Below, in pieces: positions 52,330 to 60,516 of a stretch of DNA of 64,000 nucleotides. A program made the translations under genes and the position numbers. The stretch is taken from assembly GCF_007176755.1 (NCBI RefSeq), contig NZ_BJTV01000005.1, positions 1 through 64,000 on the forward strand. The letters run 5' to 3'. The stretch comes from Streptomyces sp. 1-11 (GTDB lineage: Bacteria; Actinomycetota; Actinomycetes; Streptomycetales; Streptomycetaceae). Numbering within the stretch: position 1 is the first letter of the stretch; each line of letters begins with the position of its first letter. The notes beneath the pieces are model-generated. The model searched no databases. It saw only the letters and a list, made by a program, of their open reading frames with translations, and had not been told where the DNA came from.

Positions 52330-53078
52330 TGACTTCTGATGCGACGCGGACCGAACCGGTGACGGAAGAGACCGAGGGCGAGACCGAGGAACTGCGGAAT
52401 CTGATCAGACGCGCACGGGTCGTGCTGTGGGACTTCGACGGGCCGATCTGCCGGCTCTTCGCCGGGCACTCGGCGGAGCGGGTGGCGGCCGACCTGGCCC
52501 GCTGGCTGGAGGGCCGGGGGCTGCACGGCCTGCTTACCCAGGAGGAGCGGGAGTCCCTGGACCCGCACGTGGTCCTGCGGGCCGTGGACCGCAGGCACCC
52601 GGGCAGCGGCCTGGTCGGCGAGCTGGAGGAGCGCCTGACCCAGGAGGAGCTGCGGGCCACCGGGTCGGCGATGCCCACCGCCTACGCCGACCCGCTGATC
52701 CGCACCTGGACGGCGGTCGGCTCACGGCTCGCCATCACCACCAACAACTCGCCGCGCGTGGTGCGCGAGTACCTGGCGGGCCGCGGCCTGGTGGGCTGCT
52801 TCGCCCCGCACATCTACGGCCGCAGCGAGGACCTCCAGCACCTCAAACCGGACCCGCACTGCCTCAACCGCGCCCTGGAGGCGATGGACGCGGCCCCCGG
52901 GACCGCCCTGATGATCGGCGACACGCCCTCCGACCTGTACGCCGCGAACAGCGCCGGCGTGCCCTTCCTCGGCTACGCGCGCAACGAGCGCAAGGAGAAG
53001 CTGCTGCAGGAGGCCGGCGCCGCGCACACCGTGCGTTCCCTGCGGTCGGTACTCAGGCAGGTGCGGGCTCAGGCCTGA
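52329..53078 (+). CDS. devB: HAD-superfamily phosphatase DevB
   Basis: A 249-residue phosphatase. HAD motifs are complete: nucleophile Asp in LWDFDGPICR, TTNNSP (motif 2), Lys in HLKPDPHC (motif 3) and IGDTPSDLYAA (motif 4). An acidic N-terminal tail of about 28 residues (EETEGETEE) precedes it. GTG 52329 overlaps the devA stop (TAGTG), so the genes are coupled. The substrate is not known to me. Confidence 0.92.
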   Translation: MTSDATRTEPVTEETEGETEELRNLIRRARVVLWDFDGPICRLFAGHSAERVAADLARWLEGRGLHGLLTQEERESLDPHVVLRAVDRRHPGSGLVGELEERLTQEELRATGSAMPTAYADPLIRTWTAVGSRLAITTNNSPRVVREYLAGRGLVGCFAPHIYGRSEDLQHLKPDPHCLNRALEAMDAAPGTALMIGDTPSDLYAANSAGVPFLGYARNERKEKLLQEAGAAHTVRSLRSVLRQVRAQA

Positions 53079-53356
53079 GCCATCGGCAGAGTGAACCGGT
53101 CCGGGGCCGCCTCGCCGAACAGCGCGGGGGCCCCGGCGGGTGACCCGGGTGCGTTAGCATTCCCGCACCGCTGAACCGGTCGGTCTGTTCCCCGCGCACG
53201 GAGACGGCGAACCAGCACGTCCGGCGACCGGCTTCGAAGCCCGGCGGACCACCCGTTGTGATTATTCGAGGCCGGCTCTGGTCGTCCCTGGCACCACCTG
53301 CACCTAACGTTTGTCGTACCTTCCGTCTCTCTCGCGCGAATCATCCGGAGCGGCCA

Positions 53357-55534
53357 GTGGGCGTACCCTCTCTTCCCCGTCGGCACCCCGGGGAAGGCGC
53401 CTGGCCCGGCGCCGTCAGCGCATTCGTACGCACGGCCGCCGAACGGGGCGTGGCGAGCAGGGGGCACCACAACCAGAACTACGTGCTGCCGGTCACCGAG
53501 GACGTGCGGCGCCTGCTGGGGAGTGACGCCGGGACCTCCGTCACGGTGCGGGTCCGCCGGCGTGACGCGCTGCCGGTCGTGATCAGGACGTGGCAGGACG
53601 AGTCCGCGATCCTGGACGCCATCAAGGGCATCCTGCCGCACGTCCCGCGGTGCCTGGCCAAGGGCGACGGGTACGCGATCCACAGCTATGTCGAGGGCGT
53701 ACCGCTGTCCAGCGTGTGCGAGGACGGCAAGCCGGTCGACGCCCTGCTCGTCAGGGCCCTGGCCGGGCTGCTCGCGCAGATGGCCCAGGTGCGCAGGGAG
53801 GCGCTGCCGCCCCTGCCGGCCGCCTGGCCCCGCAACGACAAGGACAGCCAGGGCTTCCTGCAGACCCTCGCCCACCTGGCGGACCACCAGATCAGGCGGG
53901 CGAACTGGCCGGGCTTCGGCGGACTGTTCGCCTCGCTCGGCATCCCCGAGGACGCCCTGACCCGGTTCGCCGAGCGGGTGCCGGCCATGGCCCGGCGGCC
54001 CTACAGCCTGCTCCACGCCGATCTGCACCGCGACAACCTGATCATGTCGTACGACGGTGACCCGCCCCTGATCTGCGTCGACTTCGAGCTGGCGACCTAC
54101 GGCGATCCCCTGCACGACCTGGCCACCCACCTGGTCCGCATGCAGTACCCGCCGCACCAGTGGAACGAGGTGATCGACGCCTGGGCGGACGCCGTGCGTC
54201 TGGTCCGCCCGGCGGCCGTCAACGGACTGGCCAAGGACCTGCGGCACTACATCGCCTTCGAGCGGGCGCAGTCGGTCTACCCGGACGTGATGCGCGCGGC
54301 CGACTCCCTGCACGCGTCGCCCGACCAGAAGAGCCTGGACGACGCGACCGCGGCGGTGCGGCGCGCCCTGGAAGCGGCGGCCGGCCCGCTCTGCCTGAGG
54401 AACCTCCCGGACGTGCGCGAGATCGAGCGCATCCTCTTCCGCTGGCGTGCCGCGAGGAACGGCGGGCGCGGCCTGTCCGCCGAGATCAGGTACTGGCACC
54501 ACGACCAGCGCGTCCCAGAGCGCCCCGACTTCCCGCACTCCGCGGTGCGCCAGGCCCTGTTCGCGGAGGGCGCCACGCCCGCTGGCCGGGTCTTCAAGGG
54601 CACCGGCCACCTCAACTCGGTGGTCCGGGTCCCCGACGTCGACTTCCCCGTCGTGGTCCGGCGCAAGGTGGCCAACGTCTGCCGCCGGGAACGCGGCTTC
54701 CTGAGCGAGCACGCCGTGCTCCGGGCCATCGAGCTCTCCCGCGTGGGCGTGGCGGCCCCGAAGCTGCTGGCCCTGGGGACCAGTTACCAGGGGGAGCAGT
54801 TCGCCATCCACACCTACGAGGGGCCGCGGGACGGTGAGCACCCCCCCGACCACCCCGTGCACGGTCTGCTGCCGCACGAGGCGGACCGGCTGGTGGACCA
54901 GCTCCACGCCCTGACGCGGGTGGGCTACGAAGGGCTCGACCCGGCGGCCGGCGAGGGGGACTTCTACGGCTGGCTGAGCGAGCAACTCGTCCTGCTGGTG
55001 GAGGAGCTGCCCAAGGAGTCCCAGCAGTTGGCGCGGCTGTTCGGTCTGCCCGACGGCGCCCGGCTCCGCCAGATCCTGGCCCGGCACACCGTGAGCCGCC
55101 GGGAGCCCGCCCTGCTGCACGGGGACCTGAACCCCTGGAACCTGGTGCGCCGCACGGACCAGGTCGCGCTGACGATCATCGACTGGGAGATGGCGGTGGT
55201 CGGCGACCCGCTCTACGACCTGGTCAGGCACATGCACCTCACCCCGACCCGCCCGGAGATCCGGGACCGCATGTTCCAGCGCTGGCAGAAGCTGCTGGCA
55301 CCCGCGCACACCGTCGACTGGCTGAAGGACTGGCGCGTCTACCGCTGGATCGAGATCGTCCGCTCGGCCTACGTGGACCTGGACCGCCTGGTGACCGGCG
55401 CGAGCCTGGACGCCCCCAACGTCCGCCGCGCCGTCGACTCGTACGCCATGACACTGGCCGCCGCGACCGCCTCCCTGGGCCTCCCGGTCCGCCGCCCCAT
55501 CGTGAACCCCTATCTCGCCCGCGCCCTGGCCTGA
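53357..55534 (+). CDS. Protein with two tandem APH-type kinase domains
   Basis: A 725-residue protein made of two aminoglycoside/choline-kinase-like domains. The first has LLHADLHRDNLIM and VDFELATYGDPLHDLA; the second has LLHGDLNPWNLV and IDWEMAVVGDPLYDLV. Both keep the catalytic HxD and metal-binding Asp, so both may be active. The N-terminal ATP-lobe of each is visible (VTVRVRRRDALPVVIR; FPVVVRRKVANV). Start GTG 53357 has GGAG eight bases upstream. It follows devB by 278 bases; the gap shows no other gene. Substrates are unknown; small alcohols, sugars or antibiotics are all possible. Confidence 0.88.
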   Translation: MGVPSLPRRHPGEGAWPGAVSAFVRTAAERGVASRGHHNQNYVLPVTEDVRRLLGSDAGTSVTVRVRRRDALPVVIRTWQDESAILDAIKGILPHVPRCLAKGDGYAIHSYVEGVPLSSVCEDGKPVDALLVRALAGLLAQMAQVRREALPPLPAAWPRNDKDSQGFLQTLAHLADHQIRRANWPGFGGLFASLGIPEDALTRFAERVPAMARRPYSLLHADLHRDNLIMSYDGDPPLICVDFELATYGDPLHDLATHLVRMQYPPHQWNEVIDAWADAVRLVRPAAVNGLAKDLRHYIAFERAQSVYPDVMRAADSLHASPDQKSLDDATAAVRRALEAAAGPLCLRNLPDVREIERILFRWRAARNGGRGLSAEIRYWHHDQRVPERPDFPHSAVRQALFAEGATPAGRVFKGTGHLNSVVRVPDVDFPVVVRRKVANVCRRERGFLSEHAVLRAIELSRVGVAAPKLLALGTSYQGEQFAIHTYEGPRDGEHPPDHPVHGLLPHEADRLVDQLHALTRVGYEGLDPAAGEGDFYGWLSEQLVLLVEELPKESQQLARLFGLPDGARLRQILARHTVSRREPALLHGDLNPWNLVRRTDQVALTIIDWEMAVVGDPLYDLVRHMHLTPTRPEIRDRMFQRWQKLLAPAHTVDWLKDWRVYRWIEIVRSAYVDLDRLVTGASLDAPNVRRAVDSYAMTLAAATASLGLPVRRPIVNPYLARALA

Positions 55535-55638
55535 GGGGGCCGTGGGCCGTCGGACACGCCTGGACGCCGTGCCCGCCCGGTCGCTGTCGGGCTGGGCGGT
55601 TTTTCGGTGGGTGGGTGGAGGGGGCACTCTGGACGGTG

Positions 55639-56154
55639 ATGCTGCTCTTTCTCGACGTCGACGGGCCGCTCATCCCGTTCGGGGCGGCGGACCGGACCTA
55701 TGCGTGCTACGACCGGGGCCTCGCCGGGCCGCCGGGGGCGCACGCGCATCCGCTGCTGAGCCGTGTCGACCCGGGCCTCGGCGCGCAGCTCAGCCGCCTG
55801 GGCTGCGAACTGGTGTGGGCGACCACCTGGATGGACGACGCCAACGACTGTCTCGCGCCCTGGCTGGGACTGCCCGCGCTGCCGGTGGTGCGCTGGCCGG
55901 ACCGGGACGAGCCGCCCGGCCGGCTGCACTGGAAGACCCGCCCGCTGGTCGCCTGGGCGGCGGGCCGTCCCTTCGTCTGGATCGACGACGAGCTGACCGG
56001 GACCGACCGTGCCTGGGTCGCCGCCCACCATCCCGCGCCCGCCCTCCTGCACCGGGTCGACCACCGGTACGGCCTCACCGGCGCCGACTTCACGGCCGTG
56101 GCGCAGTGGCTGCGCCGGCCGGTCCCGCCGGGCGGCGGGCGGCGGCGTCGCTGA
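55639..56154 (+). CDS. HAD-like protein
   Basis: A 171-residue protein starting MLLFLDVDGPLIPFGA, the HAD nucleophile motif (LDVDG). Later TTWMDDAN and VWIDDELTGTD fit motifs 2 and 4. This small form is frequent in streptomycetes and uncharacterised. Start ATG 55639; the adjacent in-frame GTG 55636 is possible. Its end overlaps the convergent APH gene by 65 bases. Confidence 0.82.
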   Translation: MLLFLDVDGPLIPFGAADRTYACYDRGLAGPPGAHAHPLLSRVDPGLGAQLSRLGCELVWATTWMDDANDCLAPWLGLPALPVVRWPDRDEPPGRLHWKTRPLVAWAAGRPFVWIDDELTGTDRAWVAAHHPAPALLHRVDHRYGLTGADFTAVAQWLRRPVPPGGGRRRR

Positions 56155-57037
56155 GGATCGCCTCGAGCCGGGCCCGGCACTCGGCGACGAACGCGGGCCA
56201 GGTGTGCCAGTAGTAGGGGATACCGCTGACCCCCACCGCGATCGCCCAGGCGCGGGCGCGCGCCCAGGTCGTGTCGTCGAGGTCGAGCGCGTTGCGGTAG
56301 GCCTGCCGCGCCCGCGGCGGCAGGTCCCACACGGGGGCGTGCTCGGCGTCGGGGAAGCCGACCGAGAGCGCTCCAAAGTCGATGACCGCGTGCAGCCTGC
56401 CGTCCCGGACCAGGAGGTTGCTCGGCTTGAGGTCGCCGTGCAGCCATACATGGGGTCCGGAGGGGTCGGGCAGGTCGAGCGCGGCCCGCCACAGCCGTTC
56501 CAGGGTGTCCACGTCCAGAGCGGGGCCGACGGTGGCCCGGCAGTCCGCGAAGGCCGCGCGGACCCATTCGTCGCAGGAGCGCAGGGTGCCGCCGCGGTAC
56601 CAGCTCAGGTCGCCCGTGCGGGTCGCGCCCATGAGCCCGATGCCGTGCAGTTCGCGGACCACCGCCGCCAGGTCGGCGCCGAACGCGGCCCAGTCCCGGA
56701 CGGTGTCCGGGCCGGCCTCGTCACCGTCGATCCAGCGGTGCACGGACCAGGCGGCGGGATAGACCTCGGTGGGCGTCCCGGCGTACACGGGGTCGGGGAC
56801 CGGGCAGGAGAGGAGGGGCGCCAGGCGGGGGAGCCACTGCTGCTCCTTGCGCACGGCCCGCCCGCCGGCGGTCCGCGGCAGCCGTACCAGCAGGTCCTCG
56901 CCCAGCCGGTACATGGTGTTGTCGGAGCCGGCGCCGGCGGGCGAGAGCGGCAGGCCGGCCCACTCCGGGCGCTGGGCGCGCAGCAGCGAGCGGACGAGCC
57001 CCTCGTCGACCGCGATCTCGTCGTCGTGAAGCGTCAC
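56090..57037 (-). CDS. Aminoglycoside phosphotransferase-family kinase
   Basis: A 315-residue single-domain APH kinase. The catalytic loop is VWLHGDLKPSNLLV and the metal Asp is in AVIDFGALSVGFPDAE; the ATP lobe contains LLVRLPRTAGG. Start GTG 57037 has GGGAGA nine bases upstream. It could phosphorylate an antibiotic or a metabolite; sequence does not decide. It overlaps the convergent HAD-like gene by 65 bases at its 3' end. Confidence 0.9.
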   Translation of the reverse strand: MTLHDDEIAVDEGLVRSLLRAQRPEWAGLPLSPAGAGSDNTMYRLGEDLLVRLPRTAGGRAVRKEQQWLPRLAPLLSCPVPDPVYAGTPTEVYPAAWSVHRWIDGDEAGPDTVRDWAAFGADLAAVVRELHGIGLMGATRTGDLSWYRGGTLRSCDEWVRAAFADCRATVGPALDVDTLERLWRAALDLPDPSGPHVWLHGDLKPSNLLVRDGRLHAVIDFGALSVGFPDAEHAPVWDLPPRARQAYRNALDLDDTTWARARAWAIAVGVSGIPYYWHTWPAFVAECRARLEAILSDAAARRPAGPAGAATAPRP

Positions 57038-57165
57038 GGCGGCAGTCTCCCGGCTGCCGGGAGCGGGCGGCCACCGAGTTTCCGCCGGGGCCGCGCTCCG
57101 GAAAGGGGCCCGCGGGGCGGGTGTTGGGGCGAGCGGGTGAAGTCCGCGGGTGGCGTGGCGCACTC

Positions 57166-57185
57166 TTGCAAGCGGATGCTTGCAA
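57166..57185. promoter_or_regulatory. Operator-like palindrome before the XRE gene
   Basis: Perfect inverted repeat TTGCAAGC-GGAT-GCTTGCAA. The first TTGCAA could be a -35 element with TAGCGG (57190-57195) as -10, so a protein bound here would block the promoter of the XRE regulator gene. Confidence 0.7.
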
Positions 57186-57215
57186 TTGTTAGCGGCGGTG
57201 GTGCATGGTGGAGGC

Positions 57216-57701
57216 ATGGCATCGCTCAACGTCGGCAATCTCGGTGAGTACCTGCGCGAGCAGCGGCGAAACGCCCAGCTCTCGCTGCGGCAGCTCGCCG
57301 ATGCCGCCGGGGTGTCCAATCCGTACCTGAGCCAGATCGAGCGCGGGCTGCGCAAGCCCAGCGCGGAGGTGCTGCAGCAGGTCGCCAAGGCGCTGCGCAT
57401 CTCCGCCGAGACGTTGTACGTCCGCGCCGGCATCCTCGACGCCGAACGGGACCGGGACGAGGTGGAGACGCGCGCCGTCATCCTCGCCGATCCCTCGCTG
57501 AACGAGCGGCAGAAGCAGGTGCTGCTCCAGATCTACGAGTCGTTCCGCAAGGAGAACGGATTCGGGGTCGGCGAGCCGGCGGCGGAGGACGGGGAAGCGG
57601 CGGAGCGGACCGACGGCACCGACGTCCCGGGCGACACCGCCGTACGCGGCACCCGCACGGCCGGCGGAAGTGATGCCGGTCCGCGGCGGACGGCCGGATA
57701 G
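57216..57701 (+). CDS. XRE-family transcriptional regulator
   Basis: A 161-residue regulator with an N-terminal helix-turn-helix (about 8-65: LGEYLREQRRNAQLSLRQLA, VSNPYLSQIERGLRKPS) and a helical, acidic C-terminal part. Start ATG 57216. A perfect palindrome upstream suggests autoregulation. The order XRE regulator, HbhA-like gene, DUF2516 gene is the same as Rv0474-Rv0475-Rv0476 in M. tuberculosis, so it probably acts on the HbhA-like gene. Confidence 0.92.
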   Translation: MASLNVGNLGEYLREQRRNAQLSLRQLADAAGVSNPYLSQIERGLRKPSAEVLQQVAKALRISAETLYVRAGILDAERDRDEVETRAVILADPSLNERQKQVLLQIYESFRKENGFGVGEPAAEDGEAAERTDGTDVPGDTAVRGTRTAGGSDAGPRRTAG

Positions 57702-57776
57702 CCGGACCAGGGCCCGGCCGCCCAGACCGCGGACACTCAACCCTCAGCCGAACGCGAATCCGGGAGGACCATCACC

Positions 57777-58421
57777 ATGGCCATCACCGACGACCTGCGC
57801 AAGACCCTCAGCGACCCGAAGCCGCTCTACTTCGCCGCCGGCACCGCCGACCTCGCGTTCCAGCAGGCCAAGAAGGTGCCCGCCCTGGTCGAGCAGCTCC
57901 GCGCCGAGGCGCCGGCCCGCATCGAGGCGGTGCGCAACACCGACCCGAAGGCCGTGCAGGAGAGGGCCGCCAGCCGGGCCAAGGAGGCCCAGACCACCCT
58001 GCAGACCAAGGTGAACGAGTTCATCGGCACCCTCGACGTCGACCTGAAGAAGCTCGGCGAGAACGCCCAGGACCTCGCGCTGCGCGGGGTCGGCGTCGCC
58101 GCGGAGTACGCCGTCAAGGCCCGCGAGGCCTACGAGAAGGTCGCCGAGCACGGCGAGCAGACCGTGCGGAACTGGCGCGGTGAGGCCGCCGAGGAGATCG
58201 AGGACCTGGCCATCGCCGTCGAGGGCAAGCCCGAGCCCGGCGAGATCCGCACCGAGCCGAAGCCGGCCGCGGTCAGGACCGAGCCGGCCGAGGTGCACAA
58301 GCCCACGGTGAAGGAGTCCGTCGTCAAGGAGGCCGCGGCCAAGGACTCCGACGCGAAGAAGACCCCGGCGCCGCGCAAGGTGACGCCGAACGCGAAGAAG
58401 CCGACCCCGCCGGCCAAGTGA
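57777..58421 (+). CDS. HbhA-like coiled-coil protein with Lys-rich tail
   Basis: A 214-residue helical protein: DDLRKTLSDPKPLYFAAGTA at the N terminus, a long coiled coil (about 30-150), then a low-complexity tail rich in Lys, Pro and Ala (KKTPAPRKVTPNAKKPTPP). This matches mycobacterial heparin-binding haemagglutinin HbhA in plan and in gene neighbourhood. HbhA-like proteins in non-pathogens are linked to lipid bodies and envelope; adhesion is not implied. Start ATG 57777 has GGAGG eight bases upstream. Confidence 0.88.
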   Translation: MAITDDLRKTLSDPKPLYFAAGTADLAFQQAKKVPALVEQLRAEAPARIEAVRNTDPKAVQERAASRAKEAQTTLQTKVNEFIGTLDVDLKKLGENAQDLALRGVGVAAEYAVKAREAYEKVAEHGEQTVRNWRGEAAEEIEDLAIAVEGKPEPGEIRTEPKPAAVRTEPAEVHKPTVKESVVKEAAAKDSDAKKTPAPRKVTPNAKKPTPPAK

Positions 58422-58439
58422 GCACGTCCGCGACGACCT

Positions 58440-58476
58440 GAACGGTCCGGGCACCCTCGGGGTGCCCGGACCGTTC
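58440..58476 (+). terminator. Terminator after the HbhA-like gene
   Basis: A perfect 16-bp stem with a five-base loop, 18 bases after the stop and before the DUF2516 gene. Confidence 0.82.
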
Positions 58477-58518
58477 TCCGGGTACGGTGACCGCGTACGG
58501 ATCGGGAGACAACGGGCG

Positions 58519-58875
58519 GTGGGCAGCATGCTGATGTTGGGCTTCACGGGACTCATGGGGATCTTGAAGATCGTCATGATGGCCCTCGCCGCGTTCGGGC
58601 TGTTCGACGCCGCCTTCCGGCGCGAGGACGCCTTCCGCGCGGCCGACAAGCAGAACAAGGTCTTCTGGCTGATCATCCTCGGCATCGCGCTCGTGGTCAG
58701 CTACCTGTTCTCGCTCCTGTCCATCCTGCCGATCGCGGGTGTGATCGCGAGCATCGTCTACATCGTCGACGTGCGCCCCGCGCTCAAGCAGGTCTCCGGC
58801 GGCAGCGGCTGGGGCCGCCGCCGCGGCGGAAGCAGCAGCGACGGCCCCTACGGGCCGTACAACGGCGGCCGCTGA
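58519..58875 (+). CDS. DUF2516 membrane protein
   Basis: A 118-residue protein with three hydrophobic helices (LMGILKIVMMALAAFGLF, FWLIILGIALVVSYLFSL, PIAGVIASIVYIVDV) separated by a conserved polar segment RREDAFRAADKQNK, and a Gly/Arg/Ser tail. It is the actinobacterial DUF2516 family. GTG 58519 has GGGAGA nine bases upstream; ATG 58528 is the alternative. Function unknown; conserved next to HbhA-like genes. Confidence 0.88.
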   Translation: MGSMLMLGFTGLMGILKIVMMALAAFGLFDAAFRREDAFRAADKQNKVFWLIILGIALVVSYLFSLLSILPIAGVIASIVYIVDVRPALKQVSGGSGWGRRRGGSSSDGPYGPYNGGR

Positions 58876-58894
58876 ACGCCCGGCGTCCGGGCGC

Positions 58895-60196
58895 TCAGGC
58901 GGTGCGGTCCAGCAGGACCACCGCCACGTCGTCGGTCAGCTCGCCGCCGTTGAGGTCGCGGACCTCGCTCACGGCGGCCCGCAGCAGATCCTCGCCGCGC
59001 AGCCCCTCGGCGAGCTGGCGGCGGATCATGTCCACCATGCCGTCCTGGCCGAGCCGCTCCCCGTCCGTGCCGACGCGGCCCTCGATCAGGCCGTCGGTGT
59101 AGAGCATCAGGCTCCACTCGGCGCCCAGCTCCACCTGCATCCGGGGCCAGCGGGCGCCGGGCAGCAGGCCGAGCGCGGGGCCGTTGTTCTCGTACGGCAG
59201 CAGCTTCGGGGCGCGGCCGGGGCGGGCGACCAGCGGCGACGGGTGACCGGCCAGGCACAGGCCCGCCCGGCGGCCGTCGGGCGCGATGTCCACCGTGCAC
59301 AGCGTCGCGAAGATCTCCTCGTCCGCGCGCTCGTGCTCCAGCACCTCCTGCAGCGTGCCCAGCAGCTCGTCCCCGCACAGCCCGGCCAGCGTCAGCGCGC
59401 GCCAGGCGATACGCAGCTCCACGCCGAGCGCGGCCTCGTCCGGGCCGTGGCCGCAGACGTCGCCGATCATGGCGTGCACCGTGCCGTCGGGGGTGCGCAC
59501 GGCGTCGTAGAAGTCGCCGCCGAGCAGGGCGCGGGAACGGCCCGGCCGGTAGCGGGCGGCGAAGCGCAGCGAGGAGCCCTCCAGCAGCGGCGTGGGCAGC
59601 AGGCCCCGCTCCAGCCGGCGGTTCTCCTGCGCGCGCAGCTTGCCCTCGGCGAGCCGCCGCTCGGCGGTGTCGGAGCGCTTGCGCTCCACCGCGTAGCGGA
59701 TGGCGCGGCTGAGCAGCCGGCCGTCCAGCTCGTCGCGGAACAGGTAGTCCTGGGCGCCCACGCGCACGGCCTCGGCGCCGCGCTCGGCGTCGCCGGACGC
59801 GGTCAGCGCGAGCACGGCGTGCCGGGGCGCGAGCTGGAGCACGTGCCGGAGCACGGCCAGCTCGTCGGCGTCCTCGCCCCGCGCCCGGCCGGGCGCGGGG
59901 AGGGCGAGGTCCAGCAGGATGCAGTGGACGTCGTCGGTGAGCAGCCGCTCGGCCTCGGTGAGGTTGCGGGCGGTGCGGACACGGACCGGCTTGCCGGAGG
60001 AGTCCAGCACGTCGGGCACGATCGGCAGGCCTGCCGGATCGTCCTCGATCAGCAGCAGGGTGAGAGTGGCGCTCGTCGCGCCGGCCGTGGCGTTGCGGTG
60101 AGCCTCTTCCTTGAGGGGGCCGCCTTGGGCGACGGCCGGCGCCTGACCACTCTCCACGGCCGGGATCGCTCTCTGCCGCGGTACGGGTACGGGCAT
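58895..60196 (-). CDS. Receiver-PP2C (SpoIIE/RsbU-type) phosphatase
   Basis: A 433-residue signalling protein. The receiver domain (about 40-165) has LLLIEDDPAG, Asp in CILLDLALP and ALTASGD. A short coiled linker (AERRLAEGKLRAQENRRLE) leads to the PP2C domain (about 205-430) with LLGGDFYDAV, IGDVCGHGPDEAAL, LYTDGLIEGR and DDVAVVLL, which bind manganese or magnesium. Such proteins dephosphorylate anti-anti-sigma factors. No anti-sigma partner is adjacent. Start ATG 60196 has GGAAGGA eight bases upstream. Confidence 0.94.
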   Translation of the reverse strand: MPVPVPRQRAIPAVESGQAPAVAQGGPLKEEAHRNATAGATSATLTLLLIEDDPAGLPIVPDVLDSSGKPVRVRTARNLTEAERLLTDDVHCILLDLALPAPGRARGEDADELAVLRHVLQLAPRHAVLALTASGDAERGAEAVRVGAQDYLFRDELDGRLLSRAIRYAVERKRSDTAERRLAEGKLRAQENRRLERGLLPTPLLEGSSLRFAARYRPGRSRALLGGDFYDAVRTPDGTVHAMIGDVCGHGPDEAALGVELRIAWRALTLAGLCGDELLGTLQEVLEHERADEEIFATLCTVDIAPDGRRAGLCLAGHPSPLVARPGRAPKLLPYENNGPALGLLPGARWPRMQVELGAEWSLMLYTDGLIEGRVGTDGERLGQDGMVDMIRRQLAEGLRGEDLLRAAVSEVRDLNGGELTDDVAVVLLDRTA

Positions 60197-60516
60197 CGTC
60201 TGGTTTCCTTCCCTCCCCCCGAGGGCGGGCGGGGCGAGGGACCTCGACCCACCGTCGGGTGACCATAGCGGTACTGCCCGCCCCGGCGGAATGGTGTGAG
60301 CCGCGTCGCTCGCGCGCGGGCCGCCGTCATATGCCGCGATTCGCAACGCAGTTGGACAGCGAGCGCGGGCGACGGGGATGACGAAGCTCACTGATCGCCC
60401 CGGTTTGTGCGGGGGTTGGCCGTGCGGTGGGTCACACGGCCGGGCCGAGGCGGGGTCCGGCGGGGCGTGCGGGCGGGCGCGGGACGCCGGACGTGCGGGC
60501 CGTCACATGAGCTGGG
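60197..60516. other. Intergenic region
   Basis: 320 GC-rich bases between the NlpC/P60 gene and the PP2C gene, both on the minus strand. It should contain the promoter of the PP2C gene and the end of the hydrolase transcript. I see no gene, riboswitch or clear terminator in it. Confidence 0.5.

Noticed and set aside
53069..55627. Very long open frame antisense to the tandem kinase gene
   Set aside because: Explained by GC-rich third positions of the sense gene, which has intact catalytic motifs.
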